DNA of 64,000 nt from JBMNEH01 sp050948665 (lineage in GTDB: Bacteria > Bacillota > Clostridia > Christensenellales > UMGS416), in assembly GCA_050948665.1 (NCBI GenBank), contig JBMNEH010000001.1, positions 1,674,001-1,738,000 on the forward strand. The letters run 5' to 3'. Below are positions 44,167 to 53,206 of the stretch, one piece after another; position 1 is the first letter of the stretch; each line of letters opens with the position of its first letter. Under the pieces are notes generated by a model. It worked only from the letters and a program-made list of their open reading frames with translations. It ran no database searches and was not told the origin of the DNA. The position numbers and the translations under genes are program-made.

Positions 44167-44254
44167 GGAGAGATGGCCGAGCGGTTGAAGGCACTGGTCT
44201 TGAAAACCAGCGTGCTGAAAGGTACCGTGGGTTCGAATCCCACTCTCTCCGCCA
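44167..44254 (+). tRNA. tRNA-Ser(UGA)
   Basis: Class II tRNA with acceptor GGAGAGA/TCTCTCC, anticodon arm CTGGT-CTTGAAA-ACCAG (anticodon TGA), long variable arm, T-arm GTGGG-TTCGAAT-CCCAC and encoded CCA. Confidence 0.97.
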
Positions 44255-44275
44255 AAAAATTCATAATGTCGACAT

Positions 44276-44368
44276 GGAGAAGTACTCAAGTACGGTCGAA
44301 GAGGCGCCCCTGCTAAGGGTGTAGGTCGGGAAACCGGCGCGAGGGTTCGAATCCCTCCTTCTCCGCCA
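44276..44368 (+). tRNA. tRNA-Ser(GCU)
   Basis: Class II tRNA with acceptor GGAGAAG/CTTCTCC, anticodon loop CTGCTAA (anticodon GCT), long variable arm, T-arm GAGGG-TTCGAAT-CCCTC and encoded CCA. It is 21 bases after the other tRNA-Ser. Confidence 0.97.
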
Positions 44369-44369
44369 T

Positions 44370-44406
44370 AAAACGCCTTGTTTTTCGATAAAACAGGGCG
44401 TTTTTG
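44370..44406 (+). terminator. Terminator of the tRNA pair
   Basis: Stem AAAACGCCTTGTTTT/AAAACAGGGCGTTTTT (one G.T) with T-run. Confidence 0.9.
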
Positions 44407-44539
44407 TATGATAATGGAATTTTTTGAGGTTTTGCATAAGTTCGCTGCCCCAACCTTACCTCAACAAGGCGTATTTCTACAACAATCAAAAAAACGACCG
44501 CCGAGTCTGGCAGTGTCAACATGTATAATATGCAAGCAG

Positions 44540-44590
44540 AAAAACACCAAGTTGCAAAGCAAGCACAACATGTCTAACTTGGTGTTTGTT
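44540..44590 (-). terminator. Terminator of the DUF5661 gene
   Basis: AACACCAAGTT/AACTTGGTGTT stem around a 22-base loop; T-run on the minus strand. It begins 12 bases past the stop codon. Confidence 0.8.
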
Positions 44591-44601
44591 TGGCTTTTTA
44601 T

Positions 44602-44904
44602 CTAAATAATTACTATTTTTTTCCCTTTCGGGTCTCCCTTGAAAGCTTCTATCGCATGTTCCCATGCCTCCAAGCCGATATCTTCATTGTAGTATGTGGG
44701 AACCTCATTCAAGTGTGCCAATGCAATTTTACCGGTCATAAGCGGGTCATCATTGGTCACATTGGTTTCAGGATCAACGAGACCATGCTCAAGTTCTATA
44801 TTGATGCCTTCCAAATATTCTTCAGGTGTAAAGTCGACTTTGCTGAAATCGATCCCCAACTCCTTTGCAATGCGGTTTGCTTCGTCCAATGTAAACTTTT
44901 TCAT
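44602..44904 (-). CDS. DUF5661 family protein
   Basis: 100-residue acidic protein (FTLDEANRIAKELGIDFSKV, YLEGINIELEHGLVDPETNV, GKIALAHLNEVPTYYN) matching the DUF5661 pattern, a small family common in Clostridia with no known function. The start at 44904 follows AAAGAGG. Monocistronic. Confidence 0.88.
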   Translation of the reverse strand: MKKFTLDEANRIAKELGIDFSKVDFTPEEYLEGINIELEHGLVDPETNVTNDDPLMTGKIALAHLNEVPTYYNEDIGLEAWEHAIEAFKGDPKGKKIVII

Positions 44905-45433
44905 TTCAAAAACCTCTTTTCTTTGTTTATTCTTTTTCCGGATTTATTATATCATATATAATATAGCATAACCATAGCCAAGGATGAAACTCCTATTCCA
45001 GACAAAAAACATGGGATTTGCCTGTTTGTGGTCAATTAAGACCTTAATAAAATCTAATGATTATGATTAGAAATAATACAGAGTGGAACGCCGCCAAACG
45101 AGTCCGGAAATTGGGCAATATGCCTTTGAAGGCATTTTTATCAATCCACCTTACATTCGCATCTTGAGACATTTGGAGTATTCGTATATAATACACTTTG
45201 ATGAAAGCGGGCTGCGCATAGGTAGAATGCGAAAGGAATCAAAGGATCGTTCTTCGCAAGAGAGAGGCGCCGTATCGTTGATTTTGGGTCAACCTATACT
45301 ACACCGACGGATGTCTCCCGGGCGCATCTCGCTCTTTGCCCTCTTTGATAGTGTGGTGATACGTCATCATGAGGTTCTGTCCATAGCAGAGAATGAGCAC
45401 TGATCCGGAAATATTTGTTTAGGAGAGCTACCA
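44905..45433. other. Intergenic region with a leader upstream of the lipoprotein gene
   Basis: No supported gene. A 106-codon open frame at 45083-45403 begins with GTG, has no ribosome site, and overlaps the promoter at 45164-45192, so I treat it as chance. About 240 bases of untranslated leader would separate that promoter from the lipoprotein start; I see no known riboswitch in it. Confidence 0.5.
45164..45192 (+). promoter_or_regulatory. Sigma-A promoter for the lipoprotein gene
   Basis: TTGAGA, 17-base spacer, perfect TATAAT. The best promoter match I found in the window. Confidence 0.7.
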
Positions 45434-46762
45434 ATGAATTTTATAAAAAAAAGCTTTACCCTGTTGCTGACAGTGATGGTTTGCCTGAACCTTTTCGCCT
45501 GCCGTAGCGTAAATAATGACCTGGCGGTTGATTGGCGCGCCAAGGGTACTATCGATGGCTACGGTACTATCACCCGCACCGACGAAGGAAGCGTGGATGT
45601 GCTGGTCACGATCAGTTCCGAGAACGTGGCATTTTACCGCGACAAGCCGGAGCAGACCTTATTCGACAGAATCCCCTTCCCCATGAAGATTTCCGACGCG
45701 GAGCAGGCCTTCAACGCTATCTCATTTGATGACTTGGACGGCGACGGCGAGAGTGATGTGATAATCAGTTTTATTCACAAAAACGGCGATAACACGGAGA
45801 TGGTATGGATATGGGACAGCGAGGAGCGCTATGTTTTCCGAGGAGATCTCTCCACCATCAAAGTCGGTGGCAATGACATTAATACTTATATCGGCATCTG
45901 GGAGTATATCGACAACCTCTGGCTGCGCATCTATGAGGACGCAACATGGGAGTTTGTGGATGATCAGGAAAATTTGATCGAATACGGTACGCTGTGGGTA
46001 AGTGAAACCGGTGTAACGCTTTATTTTAATGGGAGCGGTAACATGCTACAGCTTGACCGTACGGTCAGCGGCGACTTGATCGATATCGTAAACGGAACTA
46101 CACTCATACCGGTTGAAGAGATTCAATCCAGTGAACCCTGCTTCACCCGCAATGGCCTTACAATCAATGCCGCGATGAATGAGGGCGTTTTCTATCTGGA
46201 AAACGGAGTTTGCAGCCACACCAGTCTCGGCGACGGATACAATATCGGTGACTGCTACTGGGAAGTCATAAAGAATACCGACTATACCCACGATGGTATC
46301 CGCAAGATCGAGTTTAACGCGATTTGCTACATCCCGGAATACGCAATCCCGGATTTCGATGAGCAGTACCTTACCAATGTCGACTGCGAGCTGTATGATT
46401 TTTATACCGGTATGTGGTTCACAGCCGCTCCCACCTTTGGCAGCAGCACACGCAGTGAAAATTACTATCTCCACACTGTCATTTGGCGGGGAAACAGCTA
46501 TCTGATCGAGTTTTTCTATTCCACGGATTGGCAGCATAATGTAGGTGACTGGGCGGTTGTCTTCACCAAAAGCTACGTCGTTTATCTGCCGGAGGATTAT
46601 GACGGCCTTATCTTTGCAGCTGAGTCGCAACCAGACAACTATGAGGACAGTGCCACGCGGATGCAGCTCGATGCTCTTTTCCCGGAAGCCAACATCATGG
46701 GAATAGATACGGTTGACCCGTACAGCAATCTGTATTTCAGTATCTGCTGTTCTGAGGGATAA
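45434..46762 (+). CDS. Lipoprotein with calcium-binding-like repeat, unknown function
   Basis: 442 residues. Signal peptide with lipobox LFAC at residues 20-23. An FG-GAP/EF-hand-like segment FDDLDGDGESDVIISF near 100, then beta-rich aromatic domains and an acidic surface. No enzyme motif recognised. The start at 45434 follows AGGAGAG. It precedes a phosphodiesterase-like gene and an MFS transporter in the same direction, possibly one functional group. Confidence 0.8.
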   Translation: MNFIKKSFTLLLTVMVCLNLFACRSVNNDLAVDWRAKGTIDGYGTITRTDEGSVDVLVTISSENVAFYRDKPEQTLFDRIPFPMKISDAEQAFNAISFDDLDGDGESDVIISFIHKNGDNTEMVWIWDSEERYVFRGDLSTIKVGGNDINTYIGIWEYIDNLWLRIYEDATWEFVDDQENLIEYGTLWVSETGVTLYFNGSGNMLQLDRTVSGDLIDIVNGTTLIPVEEIQSSEPCFTRNGLTINAAMNEGVFYLENGVCSHTSLGDGYNIGDCYWEVIKNTDYTHDGIRKIEFNAICYIPEYAIPDFDEQYLTNVDCELYDFYTGMWFTAAPTFGSSTRSENYYLHTVIWRGNSYLIEFFYSTDWQHNVGDWAVVFTKSYVVYLPEDYDGLIFAAESQPDNYEDSATRMQLDALFPEANIMGIDTVDPYSNLYFSICCSEG

Positions 46763-46913
46763 AGCGTGCGATGGGGAAAATGGCTTTAATGCGGTCGGTA
46801 CAGAAAGATGACCGCCACGGTGCTGTCGGATTGGCCAGTCGCTGCGCTATACCTGTTAAGACAGGCGTTGAACCAAAGAAACCACATTATAATATTGAGG
46901 AGCTGATAAAACA

Positions 46914-47690
46914 ATGGAAAACAATGTGCTGTTGATTGTCGTGGACGGCATGCGTCCGGATAGCTTGCGCCGTTGCGGGCATCGCTTTGCCAATGAGTTT
47001 CTTTCCCAAAGCACCTGTGCGTTGGATGCTATGACGGTCATGCCATCAGTGACACTTCCATGCCATATGTCGCTGTTTCACAGCGTTGACTCCGGACGCC
47101 ACGGCGTGCTGACAAACATATACACGCCGCAGGTGCGCCCCATTCCCGGGCTGTGCGAACAACTGCGCCTTCATGGAAAGACCTGTGCCTTTTTCTATAA
47201 CTGGGAAGAGCTCCGCGACCTCAGCCGGCCGGGTTCGCTGTCAGTAAGCGTGTTCGTATCCGGTCACGCGCATACATACAAAACCGCCAACCGCGCGGTA
47301 ACAGACGCCGCGATTACTGTGATTCAAAAAGCTGCCCCTGATTTTTCGTTTCTATATCTTGGCCTGACTGATGAGGTTGGCCATAACAGAGGATGGATGG
47401 GGCCGGAATATATGGAAGCCGTCTGCCAGTCCTGGGACTGCATCAAGAAGGCGGTGGAAACACTTCCGAGCAATTATACCGTTATCATCACCGCCGATCA
47501 TGGCGGACACGAGCGGATGCATGGCTCTGACTGCGAGGAAGATATGCGTATCCCCATCCTTTGCCGCGGCCAGGCCTTTCCGCCCAACAAAATTTTGGCT
47601 GGCGCGAACATCAAGGATATCGCTCCTACCGTTGCCGCGCTGTTGGGTGTCCCCGCCGCCCAGGAATGGGAAGGACGGAGCTTTGTATGA
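46914..47690 (+). CDS. Alkaline-phosphatase-superfamily phosphodiesterase
   Basis: 258-residue metal-dependent phosphohydrolase resembling nucleotide pyrophosphatase/phosphodiesterases. Seen: LLIVVDGMRPDSLR (metal Asp), MPSVTLPCHMSLF with the Thr nucleophile, GLTDEVGHNRG and ITADHGGHERMHG with the remaining metal ligands. No signal peptide, so apparently cytoplasmic. It overlaps the MFS gene (ATGA), so it may process the imported phosphorylated compound. Substrate unknown. Confidence 0.88.
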   Translation: MENNVLLIVVDGMRPDSLRRCGHRFANEFLSQSTCALDAMTVMPSVTLPCHMSLFHSVDSGRHGVLTNIYTPQVRPIPGLCEQLRLHGKTCAFFYNWEELRDLSRPGSLSVSVFVSGHAHTYKTANRAVTDAAITVIQKAAPDFSFLYLGLTDEVGHNRGWMGPEYMEAVCQSWDCIKKAVETLPSNYTVIITADHGGHERMHGSDCEEDMRIPILCRGQAFPPNKILAGANIKDIAPTVAALLGVPAAQEWEGRSFV

Positions 47691-48931
47691 CTCTCGCAAA
47701 GCGACGTAGCGCGCTGTTGATTTGGCTATGCTCGCTGGTGTACTTCGTCAGTTACCTTACCCGCATCAACTACGCTGCCGCCTTATCCGAGATTGTCGCA
47801 AAGCTTCAAGTGTCCAATGCGTTTGCCAGCTTAGCAGTAACAGGCAGTTTTATAACCTATGGTCTCGGGCAAACCCTTTGCGGTTTTCTGGGCGACAGTA
47901 TCAGCCCGCGGCGCATGATTGCTACAGGCTTGGTTACAACATCGCTCTGCAATTTATTGATGCCGATGATGCCCACTATCTATTGGATGGCAGGAATTTG
48001 GAGCATTAACGGTTTTTTCCAGTCCATGCTATGGCCGCCCATGATGCGAATCTTGGCAGAAAACCTGGCAGAAGCGGATTTTCGGCGTGCCTGCATAGCT
48101 GTATCTACCGCATCCGCGATTGCAACCATAGTTGTATATCTTCTGGTACCCGCCTGCATCTGGATATCAGGTTGGCAATTGGCCTTTTTTATACCTGGAG
48201 TGTTTGGTATTGCCATAACCCTCGTTTGGTTGGTGGGGACGCGTAGCTATTCTGAGGGCGATCGAACCGGTTTTTTACGCCGTGCTGCCACTGCGTTAAA
48301 CGCACAAGCGCCCGGCCTATGGACACTGATCCGTCGTTCCTCGCTCTTGCCACTGATGGTAGTGATCATTTTACAGGGAACCCTCAGGGATGGCATCGCC
48401 ACCTGGATGCCCACCTATATCAACGACCGTTATCAACTCGGTACCTCCCTCTCCATCCTCGCCAGCGCCATACTGCCGCTGTTTCATATCATCAGCGTTA
48501 CGGCTGTAAGCGCAATACAGAAACGCATCAGCAACGAGGTTGCGGTTGCTGCCATCATGTTTGCCACCGGTGCGGCTGCCGCAATCGGATTACGCCTGTT
48601 TTTCTTTTCCAGCCCTGTGTTTTCGGTGTCCTGCATGGCGCTTGTTACCGGAAGTATGCATGGCGTAAACACCATGCTGATCAGCCGGGTGCCGCGTCAT
48701 TTTTCCCCTTACGGTCGGGTGGCCACCATATCCGGTTTGCTGAACACCTTTACCTATGTGGGCAGCGCCTTATCCTCTTATGGAATCGCGGAGGTTTCCG
48801 ACCGCTGGGGCTGGTTCTTCACTGTTGCACTTTGGGCAGGCATTGCGCTTGCGGGCACACTGATATGCGCACTGTGCATCCGCCGTTGGAATCGCTTCTG
48901 CGCAGTTTCTGCCAGCAAATTGCTTTTTTAA
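47687..48931 (+). CDS. MFS transporter, organophosphate/phosphate antiporter-like
   Basis: 414 residues, 12 membrane helices. Seen: SYLTRINYAAALSEI at helix 1 (like GlpT/UhpT) and GLGQTLCGFLGDSISPRRMI, the loop 2-3 signature. The start is ATG 47687 overlapping the previous stop (ATGA). A glycerophosphate-type substrate would fit a role next to a phosphodiesterase and the Pho cluster; this is inference. Confidence 0.85.
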   Translation: MTLAKRRSALLIWLCSLVYFVSYLTRINYAAALSEIVAKLQVSNAFASLAVTGSFITYGLGQTLCGFLGDSISPRRMIATGLVTTSLCNLLMPMMPTIYWMAGIWSINGFFQSMLWPPMMRILAENLAEADFRRACIAVSTASAIATIVVYLLVPACIWISGWQLAFFIPGVFGIAITLVWLVGTRSYSEGDRTGFLRRAATALNAQAPGLWTLIRRSSLLPLMVVIILQGTLRDGIATWMPTYINDRYQLGTSLSILASAILPLFHIISVTAVSAIQKRISNEVAVAAIMFATGAAAAIGLRLFFFSSPVFSVSCMALVTGSMHGVNTMLISRVPRHFSPYGRVATISGLLNTFTYVGSALSSYGIAEVSDRWGWFFTVALWAGIALAGTLICALCIRRWNRFCAVSASKLLF

Positions 48932-49090
48932 GCTAAAATCTATCCTCACACGGTGAAGTATGCTGAAACCCGGCATACAGTCGCGTACAAGCCAATCTGT
49001 CTAAAAGGGAAGAAAACCACCTAAGAATCGCCGGCAACAATCAAACTGCTATGAATAATGTAAATATAAAATGCTCGATCATATCTGCGA

Positions 49091-49146
49091 TTTGACACGG
49101 ATTTTACACAACGTTTCTTTTCCATTTTACATTGGCTTGGTACAAT
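49091..49146 (+). promoter_or_regulatory. Pho box and promoter of the pst-pho block
   Basis: TTTGACA (49091), TTTTACA (49102) and TTTTACA (49125) with a weaker GTTTCTT between (49113) are spaced 11-12 bases apart, as PhoP direct repeats are. A TACAAT -10 follows at 49141. This predicts induction by the PhoP/PhoR pair encoded downstream. Confidence 0.75.
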
Positions 49147-49190
49147 AAAGTAGGCAAAACAAAGAGCCAAGGGTGAAAGGAGATTTTGTT

Positions 49191-49997
49191 GTGAAAAAGA
49201 TCATCAGTATGTTTATTATCGGAGTATTGGCAATCGCTATGATGGCCGGTTGCAGCACAGAAACCGGTGGCACGGTTTCTACAGACGGTTCCACCTCCAT
49301 GGAAAAAGTCATCGGCGCACTGAGCGAGTCCTACATGGCAGAGAACAAAAATGTTACCGTTACTTATAACCCCACCGGTTCCGGTTCCGGCATCACGGCC
49401 GTACTGGAAGGGCGCTGCGACATAGGTCTGTCAAGCAGAAACCTGAAGGACGAGGAAAAGTCCCAGGGTCTGACAACAACAGTTCTTGCTTATGACGGCA
49501 TCGCTATTATCGTAAGCCCGGAGAATCCGGTGTCCGACCTTACCATTGAGCAGATCGCCGCAATCTACAAAGGCGAGATCACAAACTGGAAGGATGTCGG
49601 AGGAAATGACGCTGTGATCGTAGTTATCGGGCGCGAAGCAGGCAGCGGCACTAGGGACGGATTCGAATCCATCACCGACACCAAGGACGCCTGCCAATAC
49701 CGCCAGGAGCTTACCAGCACCGGCGATGTCATTACCACCGTATCCCAGAACCCTGACGCCATCGGTTACGCCTCACTTGCCTCGGTCAAGGATACCGTTA
49801 AGGCGCTCTCCGTGGGCGGCGTAGTGCCCAGCGAAGCCACTGTGAAGGACGGCAGTTATGTGATCCAGCGCCCCTTCGTCCTCGTAACAAAGAGCGACAA
49901 GGCGCTCAGCAAAACTGCTCAGAAGTTCTTCGACTACATCACCTCTAAGGATGCAACATCAATCATCTCCGGCGCAGGAGTTGTTCCGGCAAACTAA
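49191..49997 (+). CDS. pstS: Phosphate ABC transporter substrate-binding lipoprotein
   Basis: 268 residues. Lipobox MAGC, then VSTDGSTSMEKVI, YNPTGSGSGITAVLEG, DIGLSSRNLKDEE and GREAGSGTRDGFESI, the phosphate-binding loops of PstS. The start chosen is GTG 49191, eight bases after AAAGGAG. A terminator follows the gene, so PstS can be made in excess over the membrane parts. Confidence 0.97.
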   Translation: MKKIISMFIIGVLAIAMMAGCSTETGGTVSTDGSTSMEKVIGALSESYMAENKNVTVTYNPTGSGSGITAVLEGRCDIGLSSRNLKDEEKSQGLTTTVLAYDGIAIIVSPENPVSDLTIEQIAAIYKGEITNWKDVGGNDAVIVVIGREAGSGTRDGFESITDTKDACQYRQELTSTGDVITTVSQNPDAIGYASLASVKDTVKALSVGGVVPSEATVKDGSYVIQRPFVLVTKSDKALSKTAQKFFDYITSKDATSIISGAGVVPAN

Positions 49998-50010
49998 CAA
50001 TCACATGAAA

Positions 50011-50045
50011 AGAGGCGGCCGCATCGATCGCAGCCGCCTCTTTTC
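50011..50045 (+). terminator. Partial terminator between pstS and pstC
   Basis: AGAGGCGGC/GCCGCCTCT stem followed by TTTTC. Probably lets some transcripts through to pstC. Confidence 0.85.
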
Positions 50046-50065
50046 GGGTAAATAGAGGGGTATAT

Positions 50066-50935
50066 ATGAAAGAAAAGAAGAAAATACTTGAAAGGGTGGT
50101 ACACGGTATATTCCTGATACTGGGCTTGGTCACTGTCTGCTGCGTGCTGCTTATCACCGTGTATCTGATCATCTCCGGTATTCCGGCTATACTCGAGATC
50201 GGACTCATCAAGTTCCTCTTTGGCACAAAATGGGCCTCAACTGCGGCGGAACCTTCCTTCGGAATACTTCCCTTCATCCTGACCAGCATATACGGCACAG
50301 CGGGAGCGATTGTCATCGGTGTTCCCATCGGTTTCATGACGGCAGTGTATCTGGCAAAGATCGCTCCGCCGAAGATAAAGACAGTGATGGCGTCAGCCGT
50401 CAGTCTGCTGGCCGGGATCCCTTCGGTGGTATATGGACTTGTTGGCATGATGGTACTGGTCCCCGGAATACGAAAACTGTTCCAAGTTCCGGACGGAGCA
50501 AGCCTTTTAGCAGCCATCCTTGTCTTAGCGGTCATGATATTGCCGAATATCATCAAAGTATCAGTAACGGCGCTGGAGGCTGTGCCAAAGGAGTATGAGG
50601 ACGCTTCTCTCGCCCTGGGCGCTACCCCGGTGGAAACATACTTCAGGGTTTCCGTCCCAGCTGCAAAAAGCGGTATCGCCGCTGCAGTGGTGCTGGGCGT
50701 GGGAAGGGCTATCGGCGAGGCGATGGCGGTTATGATGGTCTCCGGAAACGCAGCGAATATGCCAAGCCTTTTTCAGAGCGTACGCTTTCTGACTACAGCG
50801 ATAGCCAGCGAAATGTCCTATTCAGCTGGATTGCAACGGCAGGCGTTATTCTCTATCGCGCTGGTGCTGTACCTGTTCATCATGCTGATCAACGCAACGC
50901 TCAACTTCTTTTTGAAGCGTAATAAGGAGGGCTGA
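50066..50935 (+). CDS. pstC: Phosphate ABC transporter permease PstC
   Basis: 289 residues, six membrane helices. Seen: FLFGTKWASTAAEPSFGI, LAGIPSVVYGLVGMMVL, and the EAA loop (VPKEYEDASLALGATPVETY), which contacts PstB. The start at 50066 follows GAGGGG. Confidence 0.96.
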   Translation: MKEKKKILERVVHGIFLILGLVTVCCVLLITVYLIISGIPAILEIGLIKFLFGTKWASTAAEPSFGILPFILTSIYGTAGAIVIGVPIGFMTAVYLAKIAPPKIKTVMASAVSLLAGIPSVVYGLVGMMVLVPGIRKLFQVPDGASLLAAILVLAVMILPNIIKVSVTALEAVPKEYEDASLALGATPVETYFRVSVPAAKSGIAAAVVLGVGRAIGEAMAVMMVSGNAANMPSLFQSVRFLTTAIASEMSYSAGLQRQALFSIALVLYLFIMLINATLNFFLKRNKEG

Positions 50936-50937
50936 GG

Positions 50938-51801
50938 ATGCTGCAAGGAAAACTATCCCGTGAACGCCGAGGATACATTGGCTTTATGCGGACTTTAATG
51001 TATGTCAGCGCTGTGCTGATATGCGCGCTTGTACTTTTTCTGATTGTCTATGTGTTGGCAAAGGGTATCCCCAATATCTCCTGGGAACTGCTGAGCACCT
51101 CGCCCAGCTACCTGGAAGAACGTATCGGTATTCTGCCGGACATCCTTAACACGGTATATATTGTAATCGCGACACTGCTCATTGTCCTGCCGCTGGGCGT
51201 AGGCGCGGCCATCTATCTTACAGAATACGCAAAAAACAAGAAAGTCGTGGCTGTCATCGAATACGCAGCGGAAACCCTTTCCGGTATTCCCTCCATCATA
51301 TACGGGCTTGTGGGCATGCTATTCTTCTGCCAGTTCCTTGGAATGCAGACGTCGCTGCTGGCCGGCGCAATGACACTGGTCATCATGAACCTGCCCACCA
51401 TCATGCGCACCACACAGGAAAGCCTCAAGACTGTACCGCAAAGCTATCGCGAAGGTGCTTTCGGCCTCGGTGCGGGCAAGTGGCGCGTCACCCGCACAGT
51501 GGTGCTTCCCGGCTGTGTGGACGGCATTATCACCGGATGTATTCTCTCCGTAGGCCGCATACTTGGCGAGTCGGCGGCGCTGCTTTTCACGGCGGGTTTT
51601 GCCCACGCATTAAACGGCTTTTTTAAAGGGCTGACAAGCGCCGGCGCGACACTGAGTGTGGCATTATATGTCTACGCAAAAGAACAAGGCGAGTTTGGCG
51701 CAGCATTCGCTATTGCAGCGATATTGATGGGTCTGACGCTTGTGATCAATTTGGCTGCAGAACTTACCCAGCGGTACTTTAGGAGGAAAAAAGCGTTATG
51801 A
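50938..51801 (+). CDS. pstA: Phosphate ABC transporter permease PstA
   Basis: 287 residues, six helices. Seen: AAIYLTEYAKNKKVV, AAETLSGIPSIIYGLVGMLF, and the EAA loop (VPQSYREGAFGLGAGKWR). It starts three bases after pstC with AAGGAGG inside the pstC end. Confidence 0.96.
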   Translation: MLQGKLSRERRGYIGFMRTLMYVSAVLICALVLFLIVYVLAKGIPNISWELLSTSPSYLEERIGILPDILNTVYIVIATLLIVLPLGVGAAIYLTEYAKNKKVVAVIEYAAETLSGIPSIIYGLVGMLFFCQFLGMQTSLLAGAMTLVIMNLPTIMRTTQESLKTVPQSYREGAFGLGAGKWRVTRTVVLPGCVDGIITGCILSVGRILGESAALLFTAGFAHALNGFFKGLTSAGATLSVALYVYAKEQGEFGAAFAIAAILMGLTLVINLAAELTQRYFRRKKAL

Positions 51802-52556
51802 GCAGAATTATAATATCAACAGACAAACTCAGCCTTTGGTATGGCAGTCAGCAGGCGCTGAATAATGTCAGCATAGACATTCCGGATAAAAGCATTACCG
51901 CACTGATCGGACCCTCCGGATGCGGCAAATCCACCTTTCTGAAAACACTCAACCGTATGAACGATCTGATACCCGAAGTTAGAATCACCGGTGTCGTGAA
52001 ATACGGAGATGCCGATATCTATGATCCTGGTACAGATGTCAACGAACTGCGCCGACAGATCGGTATGGTGTTTCAAAAGCCGAACCCATTCCCCATGAGT
52101 ATCTATGAAAATGTGGCCTACGGTCCCCGCACACACGGTGTAAGGGGCAAAGCGAAATTGGACGAAATCGTAGAACGCTCTCTGCGGGACGCGGCGATCT
52201 GGGACGAAGTCAAGGGCAGATTGAGAAAGAATGCGCTGGGGCTCTCCGGCGGGCAGCAGCAGCGACTGTGCATCGCCCGCGCGCTTGCAGTGGAACCGGC
52301 CGTACTGCTCATGGACGAGCCGACCAGCGCTCTCGACCCAATATCGACCTCTAAAATTGAGGAGCTTGCTTTACAGCTCAAAGATACCTACACCATCGTT
52401 ATCGTCACACATAATATGCAGCAGGCTGCCCGTATTTCGGATAATACAGCGTTCTTCCTTCTGGGAGATCTGATAGAGTACGGAACAACAGAAAGCCTGT
52501 TCTCACAACCGGTGGATAAGAGGACGGAGAATTACATTACGGGGAGGTTCGGATAA
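51798..52556 (+). CDS. pstB: Phosphate ABC transporter ATPase PstB
   Basis: 252 residues. Walker A IGPSGCGKSTFLKTLNR, Q-loop FQKPNPFPMSIYENV, signature LSGGQQQRLCIARAL, Walker B VLLMDEPTSALDP and H-loop VTHNMQQA. Overlaps pstA by four bases. Confidence 0.98.
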   Translation: MSRIIISTDKLSLWYGSQQALNNVSIDIPDKSITALIGPSGCGKSTFLKTLNRMNDLIPEVRITGVVKYGDADIYDPGTDVNELRRQIGMVFQKPNPFPMSIYENVAYGPRTHGVRGKAKLDEIVERSLRDAAIWDEVKGRLRKNALGLSGGQQQRLCIARALAVEPAVLLMDEPTSALDPISTSKIEELALQLKDTYTIVIVTHNMQQAARISDNTAFFLLGDLIEYGTTESLFSQPVDKRTENYITGRFG

Positions 52557-53206
52557 TGAGAAGTCGTTTTGATGAACAGCTCGCTCTTTTAAACAAGGAG
52601 CTTATAGAGATGGGCGCGCTTTGCGAGGAGGTCATTGCCCTCAGTTCCGAGGCGCTAACCGCCGCAGACAAGGAATTGGCGAAGAAAGTCGCGCCGCTGG
52701 GTGCGGAGATCGATCAAAAGGAAAGGACCATTGAGGCCTTGTGCCTGAAACTGCTTTTACAGCAGCAGCCGGTGGCAAGTGATCTTCGGCTGATTTCCGC
52801 CGCCCTCAAAATGATAACCGATATGGAGCGCATCGGCGATCAAGCCGAGGATATTGCGGAGATCGTCTGCTTTCTGGACGGCAGAAGCGCGGAAAACGAC
52901 GACCTTATGCGAGAGATGGCCCGAGCCGCCATACAAATGGTCACGGGAAGCGTGGACGCCTTTGTAAAACGTGATATAATGCTGGCAGAAAAGGTTATCA
53001 CGGATGACGACATAGTAGATGCCTTCTTTGATCAGGTAAAAACTAAGCTTATTAAAAAAATAGGTAAGGATCCCTCAGACGGAGAGTACGCCCTTGACCT
53101 GTTGATGATAGCAAAGTACTTTGAACGGATCGCAGACCATGCGGTCAACATCGCCGAATGGGTCATTTTTTCGGTAACGGGGGTGCATAAGGAGGAGCAT
53201 GCATGA
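52556..53206 (+). CDS. phoU: Phosphate signalling regulator PhoU
   Basis: 216 residues, two three-helix PhoU repeats (LRLISAALKMITDMERIGDQ, LDLLMIAKYFERIADHAVNI), each with the metal-binding E/DxxD motif. Links PstSCAB activity to PhoR. The start overlaps the pstB stop (TAATG). Confidence 0.96.
   Translation: MRSRFDEQLALLNKELIEMGALCEEVIALSSEALTAADKELAKKVAPLGAEIDQKERTIEALCLKLLLQQQPVASDLRLISAALKMITDMERIGDQAEDIAEIVCFLDGRSAENDDLMREMARAAIQMVTGSVDAFVKRDIMLAEKVITDDDIVDAFFDQVKTKLIKKIGKDPSDGEYALDLLMIAKYFERIADHAVNIAEWVIFSVTGVHKEEHA

Noticed and set aside
44005..44289. Minus-strand open frame with the phrase GGESGIRTHGTFQHAGFQD
   Set aside because: It is the well-known false protein read from the antisense of tRNA-Ser genes; the real features are the two tRNAs.
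44313..44522. Minus-strand open frame ending MAEKEGFEPSRRFPDLHP
   Set aside because: Also an antisense tRNA artefact, seen in many annotations.
45083..45403. 106-codon plus-strand open frame
   Set aside because: GTG start without a ribosome site, no recognisable sequence, and a consensus promoter lies inside it.
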